Source: Lachnospiraceae bacterium (GTDB lineage Bacteria > Bacillota > Clostridia > Oscillospirales > CAG-272). Taken from it: a stretch of DNA of 39,947 nucleotides. The notes beneath the pieces are model-generated. The model was not told the DNA's origin, made no database searches, and saw nothing but the letters and a program-made list of their open reading frames with translations. Below, piece by piece: positions 38,074 through 39,947 of this stretch; within the stretch, counting starts at the first letter, position 1; every line of letters begins with the position of its first letter. The stretch lies in NCBI GenBank assembly GCA_024404495.1, contig JAKSPT010000024.1, forward strand, positions 1 to 39,947, in the 5' to 3' direction. A program made the translations under genes and the position numbers.

Positions 38074-39947
38074 ATGGATTCTTACGAAAAGTACGTCGGT
38101 ACCGTTCTTGATCGGCGCTACCGGATCGAAAAAGTGATCGGCATCGGCGGGATGGCGGTGGTCTTCGAGGCGACCGACCTCGCGATGAACCGCGTTGTCG
38201 CGATCAAGATGCTGAAAGAGGATATCTCCCGCGACAGCCAGTCGGTGAAGCGTTTCGTCAACGAGTCGAAGGCGGTCGCGATGCTTTCCCACCCCAACAT
38301 CGTGCAGGTGTACGACGTCTCGGTGCGCGGCGACCTGAAATATATCGTGATGGAACGGGTGCAGGGCATCGTTCTGAAGACCTATATGCAGAAAAAGGGC
38401 GCGCTTTCCCTGCAGGAGATCTTAAGCTATTCCGAGCAGATCCTCCGCGCGCTCGATCACGCGCATTCCAAGGGGATCATCCACCGCGATATCAAGCCCC
38501 AGAACATCATGCTGCTGAAAAACGGCAAGATCAAGGTCACCGACTTCGGCATCGCCAAGCTGCCGAACGCCGAGACCGTGACGATGACCGACAAGGCGAT
38601 CGGCACCGTGTACTATATCAGCCCGGAGCAGGCGAGCGGCAAGCCGATCGACCCGCGCTCCGACCTCTATTCGCTCGGCGTCTGTATGTACGAGATGGCG
38701 ACGGGAACGCTCCCCTTCCAGGCGGACAGCCCGGTCTCGGTCGCGCTGATGCAGGTCAACGAGCAGCCGCGCAGACCGCGCGACATCGTGCCCGATATCG
38801 TGCCCGGTCTCGAGCAGATCATCCTCGCCGCGATGGACAAGGATCCCGAGCGCCGCTTCCAGAGCGCCTCGCAGATGCTCCGCCACGTCGAGCAGCTCAA
38901 AGCCGACCCGAATTTCGTTTTCCGTACCAAGCGTGCCCCGAAGGCGGCGGTCGCGCCCTCCCCGATCCGTTCGGTGGAGGAGGTGGCGAAAAGTCGGCAG
39001 ACCGACCGTACCCTTTCCCGCATCGTGGACGCGAAGGCAGTCTCCAAAACACCGATGAAACAGAAAAAGCAGAGCCGCACGATGTTCCCGATCGTCGTCG
39101 GCGTTACCGTCGCTTTCCTCCTCGTGATGGGGGTCTGCGGCTACTGGCTGTTCAGCAGATTTCTGAAGCAGCAGGATAAGAATCAGGCGAAGACGCTCAC
39201 GATCCCGAACGTGATCGGCGAGATCTGCGGGGACGACCTGATCGCGCAGAATTTCGACAGCCGGTATTATACCGTCAAGTACGAATACACCACCGACGAT
39301 TCCTATCCGGAAAACACGATCCTCGACCAGATCCCGAAGGCGGGAGAGACCCGTAAGATCCAGCCGAACAAGACCAAATGCACGGTGACCCTTACGGTCA
39401 GCACCGCGCAGCTGACGCTGAAGATCCCGGAATGCTTCATTCAGGAGCACCGCGGGGTCAAGCAGATGCTGACCGATCTCGGGCTGAGCGTTACCGAACA
39501 GAAGGAATACAATCCCAATATCGACCTCGGTCTCGTGATCCGCACCGAGCCGATCGCGGGGACCAGCGTCAAGCACGGCAGCAAGGTCACGGTCTATTAC
39601 AGCCGCGGCGCCGAGGTCGTGAACGTGCAGGTGCCCGAATTCGTCGGGCTGCAGGCGGCGGACGCTTACCGCATGATGCAGAACGAGGACGGGGAAATGA
39701 TCTTCAATCTCGGTACGGTCACCGAGGTGTACGACGAGGAGGCTCCCGAGGGCGAGATCCTTTGGCAGAGCCGTTCCGCGTGGTCGCTCGTCGTGGAAGG
39801 AACCTATATCGACTTCCGCGTGAGCCTCGGACCGGAACCGGTCGAAACCGAGCCCGAGACCGAGCCGGAGACCGAACCCGAAGAGACGGAGCCCGAGGAA
39901 ACCGAGCCCGACTTTGAAGAAGAACCGTCTGATTCTTCCGATTCCGA
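38074..39947 (+). CDS. prkC: PASTA-domain Ser/Thr protein kinase PrkC/Stk (truncated by window edge)
   Basis: The first 624 codons of a membrane kinase; no stop before the window end. Kinase domain residues 1-275: glycine loop GIGGMAVV (from residue 24), VAIKML Lys, catalytic HRDIKPQN (about 137), DFG (about 157) and SPEQ. One transmembrane helix (about 339-360) follows a basic segment. Outside are three PASTA repeats starting near residues 376 (IPNVIGE), 448 (IPECFIQ) and 517 (VPEFVGL), which bind muropeptides or lipid II in this family. The tail after the third PASTA is a Glu-Thr-Glu-Pro repeat running into an acidic Ser/Asp stretch at the edge. The start at 38074 has AAGAGGAG upstream. It regulates cell-wall growth and dormancy exit, opposed by prpC. 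Confidence 0.95.
   Translation, partial: MDSYEKYVGTVLDRRYRIEKVIGIGGMAVVFEATDLAMNRVVAIKMLKEDISRDSQSVKRFVNESKAVAMLSHPNIVQVYDVSVRGDLKYIVMERVQGIVLKTYMQKKGALSLQEILSYSEQILRALDHAHSKGIIHRDIKPQNIMLLKNGKIKVTDFGIAKLPNAETVTMTDKAIGTVYYISPEQASGKPIDPRSDLYSLGVCMYEMATGTLPFQADSPVSVALMQVNEQPRRPRDIVPDIVPGLEQIILAAMDKDPERRFQSASQMLRHVEQLKADPNFVFRTKRAPKAAVAPSPIRSVEEVAKSRQTDRTLSRIVDAKAVSKTPMKQKKQSRTMFPIVVGVTVAFLLVMGVCGYWLFSRFLKQQDKNQAKTLTIPNVIGEICGDDLIAQNFDSRYYTVKYEYTTDDSYPENTILDQIPKAGETRKIQPNKTKCTVTLTVSTAQLTLKIPECFIQEHRGVKQMLTDLGLSVTEQKEYNPNIDLGLVIRTEPIAGTSVKHGSKVTVYYSRGAEVVNVQVPEFVGLQAADAYRMMQNEDGEMIFNLGTVTEVYDEEAPEGEILWQSRSAWSLVVEGTYIDFRVSLGPEPVETEPETEPETEPEETEPEETEPDFEEEPSDSSDS

Noticed and set aside
1..39947. 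tRNA, rRNA and phage or integrase genes
   Set aside because: I looked for tRNA-like cloverleaf ends, rRNA conserved words and integrase motifs by eye and saw none; a covariance-model scan would be needed to exclude small RNAs.

Overview
The window is about 40 kb of G+C-rich chromosome from a Gram-positive, probably uncultured gut- or rumen-type member of the Clostridia. The signs are: PASTA-domain Ser/Thr kinase with its PP2C phosphatase behind rlmN (a classic Firmicutes order), many Cys-lipoproteins with type II signal peptides, sigma-A promoters of TTGACA-17-TATAAT type, GGAAAGG/AGGAG ribosome binding sites, and intrinsic terminators. No rRNA, tRNA, CRISPR or transposase gene was seen.

Layout. 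(1) 132-8616, minus strand: five tandem paralogous solute-binding lipoproteins (here SBP1 to SBP5, SBP5 being first in the transcript) followed by an SGNH/GDSL hydrolase, with no permease or ATPase beside them. A divergent control region at 8617-8831 separates this array from (2) 8832-12479, plus strand: an MFS transporter and a cytoplasmic GH38 alpha-mannosidase, ending in a strong terminator. (3) 12520-13003 is non-coding and holds a 200-bp element with 30-bp terminal inverted repeats. (4) 13004-15244: an ECF sigma factor and two exported proteins that share a related domain. (5) 15379-17526: a sixth SBP paralogue, again followed by an SGNH hydrolase, then a 1052-residue lipoprotein with two pectate-lyase-like beta-helix regions (17615-20773). 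(6) 20774-21188: non-coding, repeat- and hairpin-rich. (7) 21189-24814, minus strand: argG-argH-argF, ornithine to arginine.

(8) 25102-32634, plus strand: an apparent eight-gene operon from a near-perfect sigma-A promoter to a terminator. Its first four genes (DHHW-family exported protein, MBOAT acyltransferase, acyl carrier protein, FkbH-like HAD enzyme) resemble a dlt D-alanylation machine in which the adenylating DltA is replaced by FkbH, an enzyme type known to load a glyceryl group from 1,3-bisphosphoglycerate onto a carrier protein. I infer a cell-envelope or exopolysaccharide acylation system that may transfer a glycerate-derived group; this is the best candidate in the window for an undescribed system. 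greA, a histidine phosphatase, a PAP2-type phosphatase and free methionine-R-sulfoxide reductase follow.

(9) 32723-35973: a ZIP metal transporter convergent with glycerate kinase, and a GH109-like Gfo/Idh/MocA protein divergent from it. (10) 36080 to the window end: rlmN, prpC and prkC (truncated by the edge). rlmN seems to be leaderless.

The overall picture is a saccharolytic anaerobe: many carbohydrate-facing lipoproteins, esterase-like SGNH enzymes, a mannosidase and a beta-helix protein, beside housekeeping genes. Function calls come from reading motifs by eye; no similarity search was run.
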